From the NCBI RefSeq assembly GCF_003464165.1, contig NZ_QSEK01000038.1:1-22437 (forward strand): a stretch of 22,437 nucleotides of DNA. The letters run 5' to 3'. The DNA is from Eubacterium sp. AM49-13BH (GTDB lineage Bacteria > Bacillota > Clostridia > Lachnospirales > Lachnospiraceae). Under the pieces are notes generated by a model, which saw nothing but the letters and a program-made list of their open reading frames with translations, was not told the DNA's origin and did not search any database. Both the position numbers and the translations under genes were made by a program. Below are positions 1 to 8,089 of the stretch, piece by piece. How positions within the stretch are numbered: the first letter of the stretch is position 1; every line of letters starts with the position of its first letter.

Positions 1-28
1 ATATTTTAAGTATATTTTATAAATCCTA

Positions 29-57
29 TTGACATATTCTTTTTGTATTGTTATTAT
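29..57 (+). promoter_or_regulatory. Sigma-A type promoter of the rpn gene
   Basis: TTGACA at 29-34, a 17-base spacer and TATTAT at 52-57 form a near-consensus housekeeping promoter. Transcription would start near 64, leaving a leader of about 65 bases before the ATG at 131. The ribosome site AGAAAGG lies just upstream of that ATG. No coding sequence is supported in bases 1-130. Confidence 0.7.
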
Positions 58-130
58 ATATCATATTATCGATGCATCATTTTATATTTTAACTATATCC
101 AACATATGAAACATACAAGAAAGGCGATTT

Positions 131-1120
131 ATGAACTATAACAACACTAATACACATCAGAAAGATGTCACCCTTAAGACATTCTGGCGTGATAATGAAC
201 ATTTTGCAGACCTTTTCAATGCTACTGTCTTTAACGGTAAACAGGTACTTAAACCTGACAAACTTACAGAAATGGACACTGATGTCTCTGCTACAATTCA
301 TTCCAAAAGTTACAATGAATCTATTACCAGAAACAGAGATGTAGTAAAGAAGATGTCTGATGGCGTTGAGTTCAATATTCTTGGTCTTGAGATTCAAGAC
401 AAGACCCATTATGCCATGCCTCTAAGAACTATGACTTATGATGCACTCGGCTACATAAAAGAATATAATGATATCAAAAAACATCATAAGCTGAATAAGG
501 ATTCTTTCAGTTCTCCTGATGAATTTCTGTCTGGGATTAACAAGTCCGACCGCTTCCACCCTATAATAACAATCGTTCTTTACTATGGTGAGTCGTTATG
601 GGATGGTCCTACCTGCCTGTCTGACATGATGATTTCTATGTCTGATAATATCAAGGAATACTTCTCTGACTACAAATTAAATCTTGTCCAGATACTTGAT
701 TCTGATAAATACTCATTTTATAATGAAGATGTAAAAGATGTATTTTATATTGCACGAAGTATATACAGCAAAGATATTGACGCAATATTAAACAAGTACA
801 AGACTCGCAATGTTGACAACGAAGTTATGAAACTCATCAGCGTTCTTACTGCTACTCCACAGATTATGAATTTGTGTAAATCTAACAAGCAAGGAGGTAA
901 AGTTAACATGTGTAAAGCAATGGAAGAATTAAAAGCAGAATGGCAAAATGAAAGCAGGAATGAAGGTATAAATAAAGGCATTGAACTTGGTATCGATTCC
1001 GAAAAAGTCAACTCTATCATCTCCATGCTAGAATTCGGCATAACCAAAGAACAGATATTAACCAAGTACACTAAAGAGGATTTAGAAAGAGCAGAAGCTG
1101 CTATCGCTAATGAGAACTAA
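131..1120 (+). CDS. Rpn family recombination-promoting nuclease / PD-(D/E)XK transposase-like protein
   Basis: This is a 329-residue member of the Rpn (formerly 'transposase_31' or PD-(D/E)XK nuclease family transposase) group. The family are DNA endonucleases linked to recombination and, in E. coli, to phage defence. The N-terminal 110 residues carry the family pattern: FWRDNEHFADLFN, then LTEMDTD (probable metal-binding Asp), then the strand GLEIQDKTHYAMPLR, whose E-x-Q is the family variant of the catalytic E-x-K. The middle has the typical IITIVLYYGE stretch. The C-terminus has the usual Gly/Glu-rich N-E-G-x-x-x-G helix repeat. It is monocistronic, with its own promoter and terminator, and is the only plus-strand gene here. 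An AAGGAGG site inside the gene precedes an in-frame ATG (see 908-1120). The family is certain; substrate and role are inferred. Confidence 0.88.
   Translation: MNYNNTNTHQKDVTLKTFWRDNEHFADLFNATVFNGKQVLKPDKLTEMDTDVSATIHSKSYNESITRNRDVVKKMSDGVEFNILGLEIQDKTHYAMPLRTMTYDALGYIKEYNDIKKHHKLNKDSFSSPDEFLSGINKSDRFHPIITIVLYYGESLWDGPTCLSDMMISMSDNIKEYFSDYKLNLVQILDSDKYSFYNEDVKDVFYIARSIYSKDIDAILNKYKTRNVDNEVMKLISVLTATPQIMNLCKSNKQGGKVNMCKAMEELKAEWQNESRNEGINKGIELGIDSEKVNSIISMLEFGITKEQILTKYTKEDLERAEAAIANEN
908..1120 (+). CDS. Predicted intragenic small Rpn product (antitoxin-like C-terminal fragment)
   Basis: A perfect AAGGAGG (891-897) sits ten bases upstream of an ATG at 908. That ATG is in frame with the rpn gene (Met260) and would give a 70-residue protein starting MCKAMEELKAEW and ending with the parent gene. 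E. coli Rpn loci are known to make such a short C-terminal protein from an internal start, and it blocks the toxic full-length nuclease. The product here is the charged helical tail without any of the PD-(D/E)XK residues, which fits an inhibitor that dimerises with the parent. The ribosome site and start are seen directly; translation and function are inferred. Confidence 0.55.
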   Translation: MCKAMEELKAEWQNESRNEGINKGIELGIDSEKVNSIISMLEFGITKEQILTKYTKEDLERAEAAIANEN

Positions 1121-1139
1121 CACCATACTAATAATATTA

Positions 1140-1175
1140 AAGCCAGTTAATCTAGCAATTAAGATTAACTGGCTT
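1140..1175. terminator. Bidirectional terminator between rpn and aguB
   Basis: A perfect 14-bp stem has arms at 1140-1153 and 1162-1175 around an 8-base loop. It is followed by TATTTTAT on the plus strand and by TTAATATTATT on the minus strand. It can therefore end both the rpn transcript and the convergent polyamine operon. Confidence 0.85.
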
Positions 1176-1178
1176 ATT

Positions 1179-2051
1179 TTATCTGATACTTTTATAGATT
1201 TCTGGTCTTCTGTCCCTGAACAGGCCCCAGCTCACGCGAAGGTCGGCATCTGCGTCAAGGTCGGATTCCCCATAGACAATTTCTTCCTTGTCTCTTGATG
1301 CCTGTGTCACTATCTCGCCTGTTGCATCTGTTACAAATGAAGAACCATAGAATACAAGTGATGATTCCTGATAACCATTAGCTTCAGATGGTGTAACCTT
1401 CTCCCCACCAATACGGTTGGCAGCTACTACAGGAACTATATTGCACGCTGAATGTCCCTGCATACATCTTCTCCAGTGCGGCATGCTGTCAACCTCAAGA
1501 ATCGGCTCTGAGCCAATCGCTGTCGGATAGAAAAGGATTTCTGCTCCCTGTACCGCCATTCCTCTGGCTGTCTCTGGAAACCACTGATCCCAGCATATTC
1601 CTACTCCAATTCTGGCATATTTTGTATCCCACACCTTAAAGCCTGTATCTCCCGGTGTGAAATAGAACTTTTCCTGATAATAATGGTCATCAGGAATATG
1701 TGTTTTTCTGTATATTCCAAGAACACTTCCATCTGCGTCAATAACTGCAACAGTGTTATAGAACACATTTATATCTCTTTCATAAAAGCTTATTGGAAGC
1801 ACAACTTTAAGTTCGGCTGCCACCTTCTGAAAATGCTTCACCGCCGGATTCTCATCAACCGGTGTTGCAAATGCGTAATAATCATAATTTCTCTCCTGAC
1901 AGAAATACTGTCTTTCAAAGAGTTCAGGAAGCAGTATTATCTGTGCACCGTTAGCTGCCGCTTCACGAACCATTTTATCAGCCTTTGCAATGTTCTCTTC
2001 TACCGACCGTGAACACTGCATCTGTATGCCTGCATACTTTACATTTCTCAC
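1179..2051 (-). CDS. aguB: N-carbamoylputrescine amidase
   Basis: This nitrilase-superfamily amidohydrolase of 290 residues converts N-carbamoylputrescine to putrescine, CO2 and ammonia. The Glu-Lys-Cys triad is visible: E43 in LLPELFE, K116 in YRKTHIPD and C153 in GICWDQWFPE. Length and motifs match the AguB branch rather than general nitrilases. The start is GTG at 2051, preceded by GGAGG at nine bases, only one base after the aguA stop. The gene is the last of the polyamine operon and ends against the bidirectional hairpin at 1140-1175. Its pairing with agmatine deiminase fixes the substrate with good confidence. Confidence 0.93.
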   Translation of the reverse strand: MRNVKYAGIQMQCSRSVEENIAKADKMVREAAANGAQIILLPELFERQYFCQERNYDYYAFATPVDENPAVKHFQKVAAELKVVLPISFYERDINVFYNTVAVIDADGSVLGIYRKTHIPDDHYYQEKFYFTPGDTGFKVWDTKYARIGVGICWDQWFPETARGMAVQGAEILFYPTAIGSEPILEVDSMPHWRRCMQGHSACNIVPVVAANRIGGEKVTPSEANGYQESSLVFYGSSFVTDATGEIVTQASRDKEEIVYGESDLDADADLRVSWGLFRDRRPEIYKSIR

Positions 2052-2052
2052 A

Positions 2053-3096
2053 CTATTTTACCTCCGGAATCTGTTGTGTAATACAGTGGATATTGCCTCC
2101 ACCGACTATTATATCTCTTGCATATATCCCGACTATCTTTCTGTCAGGAAATGCTTCTTTAAGCACATTTATTGCAAGGCTGTCCGCCTCGTCATCAAAC
2201 TGCGGCACTATGACTGAGTCATTGGCAATATAGAAATTAACATAAGACGCAGCAAGACGCTCGCCTGCTTCTCTCATGTCCTCGCCTTCCTCAAATTCAA
2301 AGCCATTAAGTTCTTCCTCAGTTATGCACACAGGTTTCTTAGGAATAAGCATTTTTCTTACTTTAATGTGTCTTCCTTTGGCGTCAGTTACATTCTCAAG
2401 AACAGAAAGACAAGCCTTGCTCATCTCATACTGCGGGTCATTCTCATCATCCGTCCACGCAAGCACAACCTCTCCCGGTGCTGTGAATGCACACACATTA
2501 TCCACATGCTCGTTAGTCTCATCGTTGTATATTCCACATGGAAGCCAGATTATCTTACTCACATTACAGTACTGCTTTAACTTATCCTCAATCTGTTCCC
2601 TGCTAAGCTGTGGATTTCTTCCCTTACTCAACAGACAGCTTTCAGTAACAAGCATTGTTCCTTCGCCATCTGTATGTATTGAACCACCTTCAAGAACAAA
2701 TGGTGCTGCATTATATCCCTGACAGCCAAGATAAGACATAAACTGTCCGGCTACAAGGTTGTCATTGTCCCAGTCCGCGTACAGTCCGTCATATGTTCCG
2801 CCCCACGCATTAAATTCCCAGTTAATTCCACGCAAATCACGCGCTTCATATGGTGTATCCACATTTCCACTCACAACGAATGTAGGACCTGTATCTCTTG
2901 CCCATGCATCGTCTGTATCCATGACTACAAACCTGACCGTTTCCGGGAGCATCTTTGCTGCTTCCTCTTTTCTACCTTCTGATACAATCATGTATACCTG
3001 CTCGCTTTCACTGATTACAGACGCTATCTGTGCAAATGCTTTCTTAGCCGCCTTTGCTCCATAAGCCCAGGAACCCGGTCTTTCTGGCCATATCAT
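2053..3096 (-). CDS. aguA: Agmatine deiminase, N-terminus split off by a one-base lesion
   Basis: Agmatine deiminase (agmatine to N-carbamoylputrescine plus ammonia) belongs to the guanidino-modifying pentein fold. This frame has 347 residues, with [27 protein letters not shown] and the C-terminal nucleophile C338 in [10 protein letters not shown]. The family's first 25 or so residues (T-P-x-A-D-G-F-R-M-P-A-E) are missing from this frame. They are encoded directly upstream in another frame (3173-3093), ending in TGA that overlaps this ATG as ATGA. Adding one base near 3097 would give one 373-residue protein of normal length. There is no good ribosome site before this ATG, so expression would need reinitiation. 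It is either a sequencing or assembly error, a fresh pseudogene, or a coupled two-part gene. Confidence 0.85.
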   Translation of the reverse strand: MIWPERPGSWAYGAKAAKKAFAQIASVISESEQVYMIVSEGRKEEAAKMLPETVRFVVMDTDDAWARDTGPTFVVSGNVDTPYEARDLRGINWEFNAWGGTYDGLYADWDNDNLVAGQFMSYLGCQGYNAAPFVLEGGSIHTDGEGTMLVTESCLLSKGRNPQLSREQIEDKLKQYCNVSKIIWLPCGIYNDETNEHVDNVCAFTAPGEVVLAWTDDENDPQYEMSKACLSVLENVTDAKGRHIKVRKMLIPKKPVCITEEELNGFEFEEGEDMREAGERLAASYVNFYIANDSVIVPQFDDEADSLAINVLKEAFPDRKIVGIYARDIIVGGGNIHCITQQIPEVK

Positions 3097-3173
3097 AATG
3101 CAGCCTGATGTCTTTCAAATTCAGCAGGCATGCGGAAACCATCTGCTGCCGGAGTACTGTTAATATAATCCAT
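3093..3173 (-). other. Detached N-terminal piece of aguA (26-codon reading frame)
   Basis: An ATG at 3173, with GGGAG nine bases upstream inside the end of nspC, opens a 26-codon frame. It reads as the authentic AguA N-terminus ([20 protein letters not shown]) and stops at TGA 3095-3093. The ATG overlaps the last codons of nspC (stop 3162-3160), so this is the natural start of aguA. The stop and the ATG of the main frame overlap by four bases. Confidence 0.75.
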
Positions 3174-4404
3174 ATCTATAATCTCCCTTTGAAATCTTCA
3201 TAGCCAAAATGCTCCATACCTTACATTCTCCATCACTATCCATAATTACAATATCCGGCAGCGGGATTCCATTAAATGTGTTGTTCTTAACCATTGAATA
3301 TATAGCCATATCTTCAAATACGAGTCTGTCCCCAACATTGATTTCCCTGCTAAATTGATAATCACCTATGATATCTCCTGCAAGACATGTATAAGATGAC
3401 AGTCTGTATCTGTATCTTCCCTTCTTCGCCGGTTTCCATATACCTTCTTTTACGTCCATATCAAAATCAATCTCTATGTCCTTATCAATTCCATACTCAT
3501 CTTCCATGTCCGATATTTTCAATCCACCACGAAGAGGCGGTGTATATGGCATTTCCAGTACATCTGGCATATGACACGCTGCAGATGCATCAAGTATAAG
3601 AGTTGTTATTCCATTTTCAACCTTATCAAGCACTGTAGTCACAAGATATCCTGCATTAAGTGCAACAGCTTCCCCTGGTTCAACATACACCTGTACATCA
3701 TATTTCCTTCTTACATGACTGATACATTTTTCAAGAGTTTCAATGTCGTAATCTTCACGGGTTATATGATGTCCGCCGCCAAAATTAACCCACTTCATAT
3801 CTTTCATGAGAAATCCGAATTTCTCTTCAACAGCCTTTAATGTTGCCTCTAAGTCATCTGAATTCTGCTCACATAATGTATGAAAATGTATTCCTTCCAT
3901 ACCTGATAACACATCAGGTTCTTCCTCAAGTGCAGCTTTCAGGTTCTTAAGTGTAACTCCAAGTCTGCTGCCCGGCGCGCATGGGTCATATATTGCATGG
4001 TCACCCTGTGTAGAAAACTCTGGATTAACTCGAAGTCCAAAGCTTACTCCAGCCTCAATACATCTGGCTTTATGCTTCTTTAACTGTGAAACTGAGTTAA
4101 AGACAACATGGTCACATATATTTACAAGCTCATCCATATCCTCATCAGTAAATGCCGGTGCAAATACATGATTTTCTTTTCCCATACACTCAGCACCAAG
4201 TCTGGCTTCATATATTCCACTTGCCGTAGTTCCGCTTATATATTTTCCAATCAGCGGATATTCTGCATATGCTGAAAATGCTTTCTGCGCCAGCAGTATG
4301 TGGCAGCCGGTATCTTCTTCCACTTTATGAAGTATCTCAAGATTATGAATAAGCATTTTTTCATCTATTACATATGCCGGTGTCTTTAACTCATCAAATC
4401 TCAT
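3160..4404 (-). CDS. nspC: Carboxynorspermidine/carboxyspermidine decarboxylase
   Basis: This PLP-dependent, alanine-racemase-fold (fold III) decarboxylase has 414 residues. It removes the carboxyl group from carboxyspermidine or carboxynorspermidine, the last step of the dehydrogenase/decarboxylase polyamine route. The PLP lysine is K41 in LLAQKAFS. HFHTLCEQ, VNFGGGHH, YVEPGEAV and SSYTCLAGD follow in the order expected for NspC, and they separate it from diaminopimelate decarboxylase. It starts at ATG with AGAGAGG upstream, 15 bases after the dehydrogenase stop. Its end overlaps the true aguA start. The adjacent carboxy(nor)spermidine dehydrogenase supports the call. With putrescine as the likely diamine, spermidine is the expected product. 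Confidence 0.92.
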   Translation of the reverse strand: MRFDELKTPAYVIDEKMLIHNLEILHKVEEDTGCHILLAQKAFSAYAEYPLIGKYISGTTASGIYEARLGAECMGKENHVFAPAFTDEDMDELVNICDHVVFNSVSQLKKHKARCIEAGVSFGLRVNPEFSTQGDHAIYDPCAPGSRLGVTLKNLKAALEEEPDVLSGMEGIHFHTLCEQNSDDLEATLKAVEEKFGFLMKDMKWVNFGGGHHITREDYDIETLEKCISHVRRKYDVQVYVEPGEAVALNAGYLVTTVLDKVENGITTLILDASAACHMPDVLEMPYTPPLRGGLKISDMEDEYGIDKDIEIDFDMDVKEGIWKPAKKGRYRYRLSSYTCLAGDIIGDYQFSREINVGDRLVFEDMAIYSMVKNNTFNGIPLPDIVIMDSDGECKVWSILAMKISKGDYRYGLY

Positions 4405-4419
4405 AATTAACCTCTCTTT

Positions 4420-5679
4420 TTAGTCTACTAAAACAGGATTTTCATCGACAACCCATGGAAGACCGTACTTATTAAGCGCATCCATGTATGGATCCGGATC
4501 AAATTCATCTGTTGTGAATACTCCCGGCTTATTCCAGAGTCCCTTTGCAACAAGCATTGTACCAATCATAGCAGGTACGCCTGTTGTATATGAAATAGCC
4601 TGTGAACCTACCTCACGGTAACATTCCTGATGGTCGCACACATTGTAAATATATACCTTCTTCTCCTTGCCGTCTTTGATACCTGTGAAGATACAGCCGA
4701 TATTAGTCTTACCTACTGTTCTTGGTCCAAGTGAAGCAGGGTCTGGAAGAAGTGCCTTTAAGAACTGGATTGGAACAATCTCCTGTCCGTTGAATTCAAC
4801 CGGGTCAGTTCTTAACATTCCGACATTCTCAAGGCATTTCATATGTGTAAGATAGCTCTGTCCAAATGTCATGAAGAAACGTATTCTCTTAACATGCGGA
4901 ATATTAGCAGCAAGTGCCTCTATTTCCTCATGGTGAAGCAGGTACATATCCTTCATTCCTACTCCCTCAAAATTGTACTCTCTCTTTATTGACATAGCAG
5001 GAATCTCAACCCAGTGACCATCCTCCCAATATGAGCCGGGTGCTGATACCTCACGAAGATTAATCTCCGGGTTAAAGTTAGTTGCAAACGGATATCCATG
5101 GTCGCCGCCGTTGCAGTCTAATATATCAATTGTATGTATCTCATCAAAATAGTGTTTCTGTGCATAAGCTGTGAATACACTTGTTACACCCGGATCAAAA
5201 CCAGTTCCTAAAAGTGCTGTAATTCCGGCTTCTTTATATTTTTCTCTGTAAGCCCACTGCCATGAGTAGTCAAAATATGCTGTAAATCCAAGACGCTTGC
5301 ATCTCTCCTCATATACCTTTCTCCACTCAGGATTGTCTGTATCCTCACACTCGTAATTAGCAGTATCAACATAAGGAACTTTACATGCAAGACATGCATC
5401 CATAATCGTAAGGTCCTGATATGGAAGTGCCACATTAAGAACTACATCCGGCTTGAATTCATTGATAAGCGCAATAACCTCGTCTGTGTTGTCAGCATCA
5501 ACCTTTGCTGTTGTGATGTTAGTACTTGTCTTACCCTTCAATTCGTCTGCTAATTTGTCACATTTGCTCACTGTTCTGCTCGCTATGCACAGGTCTGAAA
5601 ACACCTCGCTCACCTGACATATCTTGTGGATTGCTACTGAAGCAACTCCTCCGCAACCAATTACTAATACTCTGCTCAT
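4420..5679 (-). CDS. Carboxynorspermidine/carboxyspermidine dehydrogenase (saccharopine-dehydrogenase family)
   Basis: This 419-residue protein has an N-terminal Rossmann motif (VLVIGCGGVAS) and the saccharopine-dehydrogenase fold. In this neighbourhood it fits the enzyme that reductively condenses aspartate semialdehyde with putrescine (or diaminopropane) using NADPH, giving carboxyspermidine (or carboxynorspermidine) for NspC. Diagnostic stretches include NVALPYQDLTIMDAC, VDTANYE, LLGTGFDPGVTSVF and DCNGGDHGYPFATNF. It is often mis-annotated as saccharopine dehydrogenase or Lys1; no lysine gene is nearby. Its ATG overlaps the speE stop by four bases (ATGA), indicating translational coupling. 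The family is certain; the choice of diamine is inferred from the agu genes. Confidence 0.9.
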   Translation of the reverse strand: MSRVLVIGCGGVASVAIHKICQVSEVFSDLCIASRTVSKCDKLADELKGKTSTNITTAKVDADNTDEVIALINEFKPDVVLNVALPYQDLTIMDACLACKVPYVDTANYECEDTDNPEWRKVYEERCKRLGFTAYFDYSWQWAYREKYKEAGITALLGTGFDPGVTSVFTAYAQKHYFDEIHTIDILDCNGGDHGYPFATNFNPEINLREVSAPGSYWEDGHWVEIPAMSIKREYNFEGVGMKDMYLLHHEEIEALAANIPHVKRIRFFMTFGQSYLTHMKCLENVGMLRTDPVEFNGQEIVPIQFLKALLPDPASLGPRTVGKTNIGCIFTGIKDGKEKKVYIYNVCDHQECYREVGSQAISYTTGVPAMIGTMLVAKGLWNKPGVFTTDEFDPDPYMDALNKYGLPWVVDENPVLVD

Positions 5680-6533
5680 CTTTCTTCCTCCTGTTCTAAT
5701 AATTCTTCAACATACTTTGGCAGCATGAATGCACCTGTATGAAGATTAGTTGTGTAATATTCTGTATGTATATTTCTTCTCTTCCACTCTGCCGGCTTAA
5801 AATCCTTAAGCGGATGATATTTCTTTGACGCAAATCCAAACAGCCAGTATCCTGACGGACTTGTTGGTATATGTGCCTGATACACACGGCTTATTGGAAA
5901 TGTATGGAATACCTTTCTGTGCATGCTTCTGCACGCATCCTCATCCTCATCATAGAACGGACTTCCATGCTGGTACACAAGTATTCCGTCCTCCTTAAGT
6001 GCCTTATAACAGTTACCATAGAATTCCCTTGTAAACAGTCCCTCACTCGCACCAAACGGGTCTGTTGCGTCATTAATTATAAGGTCATACATATCCTGCT
6101 TGGAGCGTAAGAACCTTAATGCATCTGAATTATAAATGTGTACTCTCTCATCTTCTAATCCTACTGCCGTCTCTGGAAAATACTCCCTGCACACATCAAC
6201 AAACATGTTGTCCTGTTCAACTATGTCAATATTTTCGATATTGTCATACTGCAACAGTTCCTTTGATACACCTCCGTCACCGCCACCAATTATCAATACA
6301 TTTTTAACATCTGGATGGACTGACATTGGCACATGCACCACCATCTCGTTATAGATGAAACAATCCTGTTCTGAAAATATAACACTTCCATTAAGTGTCA
6401 GGAATTTTCCGAACTCTGGCGATTGAAATACATCTATTCTCTGATAGTCGCTCTCGCCAGAAAACAGTTGTTTTTCAACCCTGATATCAAACTTCACATG
6501 TGGTGAATGAAGTTCTGAAAACCAAAATTCCAT
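5676..6533 (-). CDS. speE: Spermidine synthase-like aminopropyltransferase (divergent SpeE)
   Basis: This 285-residue protein has the N-terminal beta domain and Rossmann methyltransferase-like core of polyamine aminopropyltransferases. GGGDGG lies at 83-88, the ribose-binding Glu in VEQD at 105-108 and the catalytic Asp in DATDP at 155-159. Several usually fixed positions differ: L-D-G is LNG (47-49), D-E-F is DCF (57-59) and V-E-[IL]-D is VEQD. A classical SpeE needs decarboxylated S-adenosylmethionine from SpeD, but no speD is in the window, and the next two genes form the alternative spermidine route. It may be an ordinary SpeE supplied by SpeD from elsewhere, or it may use a different donor or acceptor. 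AAGGGAG precedes the ATG, 47 bases after speA. Confidence 0.82.
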   Translation of the reverse strand: MEFWFSELHSPHVKFDIRVEKQLFSGESDYQRIDVFQSPEFGKFLTLNGSVIFSEQDCFIYNEMVVHVPMSVHPDVKNVLIIGGGDGGVSKELLQYDNIENIDIVEQDNMFVDVCREYFPETAVGLEDERVHIYNSDALRFLRSKQDMYDLIINDATDPFGASEGLFTREFYGNCYKALKEDGILVYQHGSPFYDEDEDACRSMHRKVFHTFPISRVYQAHIPTSPSGYWLFGFASKKYHPLKDFKPAEWKRRNIHTEYYTTNLHTGAFMLPKYVEELLEQEEER

Positions 6534-6580
6534 AGAAACTTTCTCCCTTCTATATTTGACCGATTGAACGAATCGGACAT

Positions 6581-8035
6581 TTACATTCTTAATACATTCA
6601 GTGTCTGTAATGTTGAATCTTCCATTCCCTGCATTGAACAGCCCTTCTCTACTGAATACTGAATATAGTCTATTATCTCGTCTGTGATTTCTTCACCCGG
6701 CGCAAGTATAGGAATTCCTGGCGGATATGCCATTACGAACTCCCCTGATATATGTCCTGCTGCCTCACGGATTGGAACTTTAATCTTATCGGCATAGAAG
6801 GCTTCCTGTGGTGAAGCAAGTACCCTTGGAAGCAGCATTTGTCTGTCTACTTCAAAGCGTTTTTCTTCTTTTGAATACAAACGGCTGATTTCAGCCAATG
6901 CTCCGACAAGTCTTTCTATATCCTGTATTCTGTCACCAATTGATATGTACGCCATTATATTTCCAATGTCGCCGAATTCTATCTGGATATCATACTCATC
7001 TCTTAAGATATCATACACCTCAATTCCATCAAGTCCGATATCCCTTGTATAAACACAAAGCTTGGTAACATCATAATCATAGACTGTTCCACCATTAATC
7101 AGTTCTTTTCCGTATGCATAATAACCGCCTACCATATTAATCTCATCTCTTGCATACTGTGCCCACTCGCTTACCTTTGCAAATGACTGTCTGCCGCGCA
7201 GGGCAAGATTTCTTCTTGATATATCAAGGCTTGTCATAAGAAGATATGACGCACTCGTTGTCTGCGTAATATTAATAATTGTCTGAACATAATCTGCATT
7301 CATGCCATTATTTGTAAGCAGTATTGAACTCTGCGTAAGCGAACCGCCTGACTTATGCATTGATATTGCCGCAATGTCCGCTCCTGCCTTCATTGAATTC
7401 ATAGGAAGGTTATCACCAAAATACAGATGTGTTCCATGTGCCTCATCAGCAAGCACCTTAAGTCCATATGCATGCGCTATATCGCATATCCCCTTAATAT
7501 CTGAACATATTCCATAATAAGTAGGGTTGTTTACTAAAACTGCCACCGCATTCGGGTGTTCCTGTATCGTCTTTTCAACCTGCTGCACAGTAACTCCAAG
7601 CACTATTCCAAGCTTTGCATTAATCTCTGTATTAAGATATACAGGAATCGCACCACACAGAATCAATGCATTAATTACACTTTTATGCACATTTCTTGGA
7701 ACGATAATCTCATCTCCAGCCTTACATACAGATAACACCATGTTCTGTACTGCCTGCGTAGTTCCTCCTACCATGAAAAATGCGTGTTCTGCCCCAAATG
7801 CTTCTGCTGTGAGCTCCTCTGCCTCCTTGATAACAGAAACAGGGTGGCACAGGTTATCAAGTGGCTTCATTGAATTAACATCTATTCCAACACATCTTTC
7901 TCCAAGTAAATCTACCAGTTCTGGGTTGCCCCTTCCTCTCTTATGTCCCGGAACATCAAACGGAACAATTCTTTTCTTTCTGAATTTCTCAATTGCTTCG
8001 TAAAGCGGTGCACTCGCCTGTCTTTTTAAGTCCAT
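6581..8035 (-). CDS. speA: Arginine decarboxylase (Orn/Lys/Arg decarboxylase family, fold I)
   Basis: This 484-residue PLP enzyme of the Bacillus SpeA type lacks the N-terminal wing domain of the inducible enterobacterial enzymes. Visible motifs are FDVPGHKRGRG near 26-36, GGTTQAVQN at 90-98, the aspartate region LADEAHG at 195-201 and the PLP lysine K228 in SMHKSGGS. Family members act on arginine, lysine or ornithine. The downstream agmatine deiminase and carbamoylputrescine amidase make arginine to agmatine the best reading. It starts at ATG with GGGGGAG upstream. It heads the six-gene polyamine operon and follows a leader of about 340 bases with a strong promoter and a 31-base palindrome 24 bases before the start. 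Confidence 0.88.
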   Translation of the reverse strand: MDLKRQASAPLYEAIEKFRKKRIVPFDVPGHKRGRGNPELVDLLGERCVGIDVNSMKPLDNLCHPVSVIKEAEELTAEAFGAEHAFFMVGGTTQAVQNMVLSVCKAGDEIIVPRNVHKSVINALILCGAIPVYLNTEINAKLGIVLGVTVQQVEKTIQEHPNAVAVLVNNPTYYGICSDIKGICDIAHAYGLKVLADEAHGTHLYFGDNLPMNSMKAGADIAAISMHKSGGSLTQSSILLTNNGMNADYVQTIINITQTTSASYLLMTSLDISRRNLALRGRQSFAKVSEWAQYARDEINMVGGYYAYGKELINGGTVYDYDVTKLCVYTRDIGLDGIEVYDILRDEYDIQIEFGDIGNIMAYISIGDRIQDIERLVGALAEISRLYSKEEKRFEVDRQMLLPRVLASPQEAFYADKIKVPIREAAGHISGEFVMAYPPGIPILAPGEEITDEIIDYIQYSVEKGCSMQGMEDSTLQTLNVLRM

Positions 8036-8058
8036 AATCTCCCCCTTATACGCAGTTT

Positions 8059-8089
8059 AGGCGTGATTGATTTAAAATCAATCACGCCT
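8059..8089. repeat. 31-base palindrome in the speA leader
   Basis: Two perfect 15-base arms (AGGCGTGATTGATTT at 8059-8073 and its complement at 8075-8089) flank a single A. It lies 24 bases before the speA ATG. No T-run follows on either strand, so it does not look like a normal intrinsic terminator. It could be a protein-binding operator, an mRNA stability or attenuation hairpin, or the 3' boundary of the upstream RNA. Confidence 0.75.

Noticed and set aside
1110..1298. Plus-strand reading frame across the rpn terminator and aguB end
   Set aside because: It runs through a terminator and antisense to a well-supported gene, with no ribosome site.
3160..4404. Annotation as diaminopimelate decarboxylase
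   Set aside because: Same PLP fold, but the HFHTLCEQ, VNFGGGHH and SSYTCLAGD pattern and the gene context fit NspC.
4420..5679. Annotation as saccharopine dehydrogenase (lysine metabolism)
   Set aside because: The fold is shared, but coupling to speE and nspC and the absence of lysine genes make carboxy(nor)spermidine dehydrogenase the better call.
7302..8003. Plus-strand frames opposite speA
   Set aside because: They are antisense shadows of a strongly conserved gene and lack ribosome sites.
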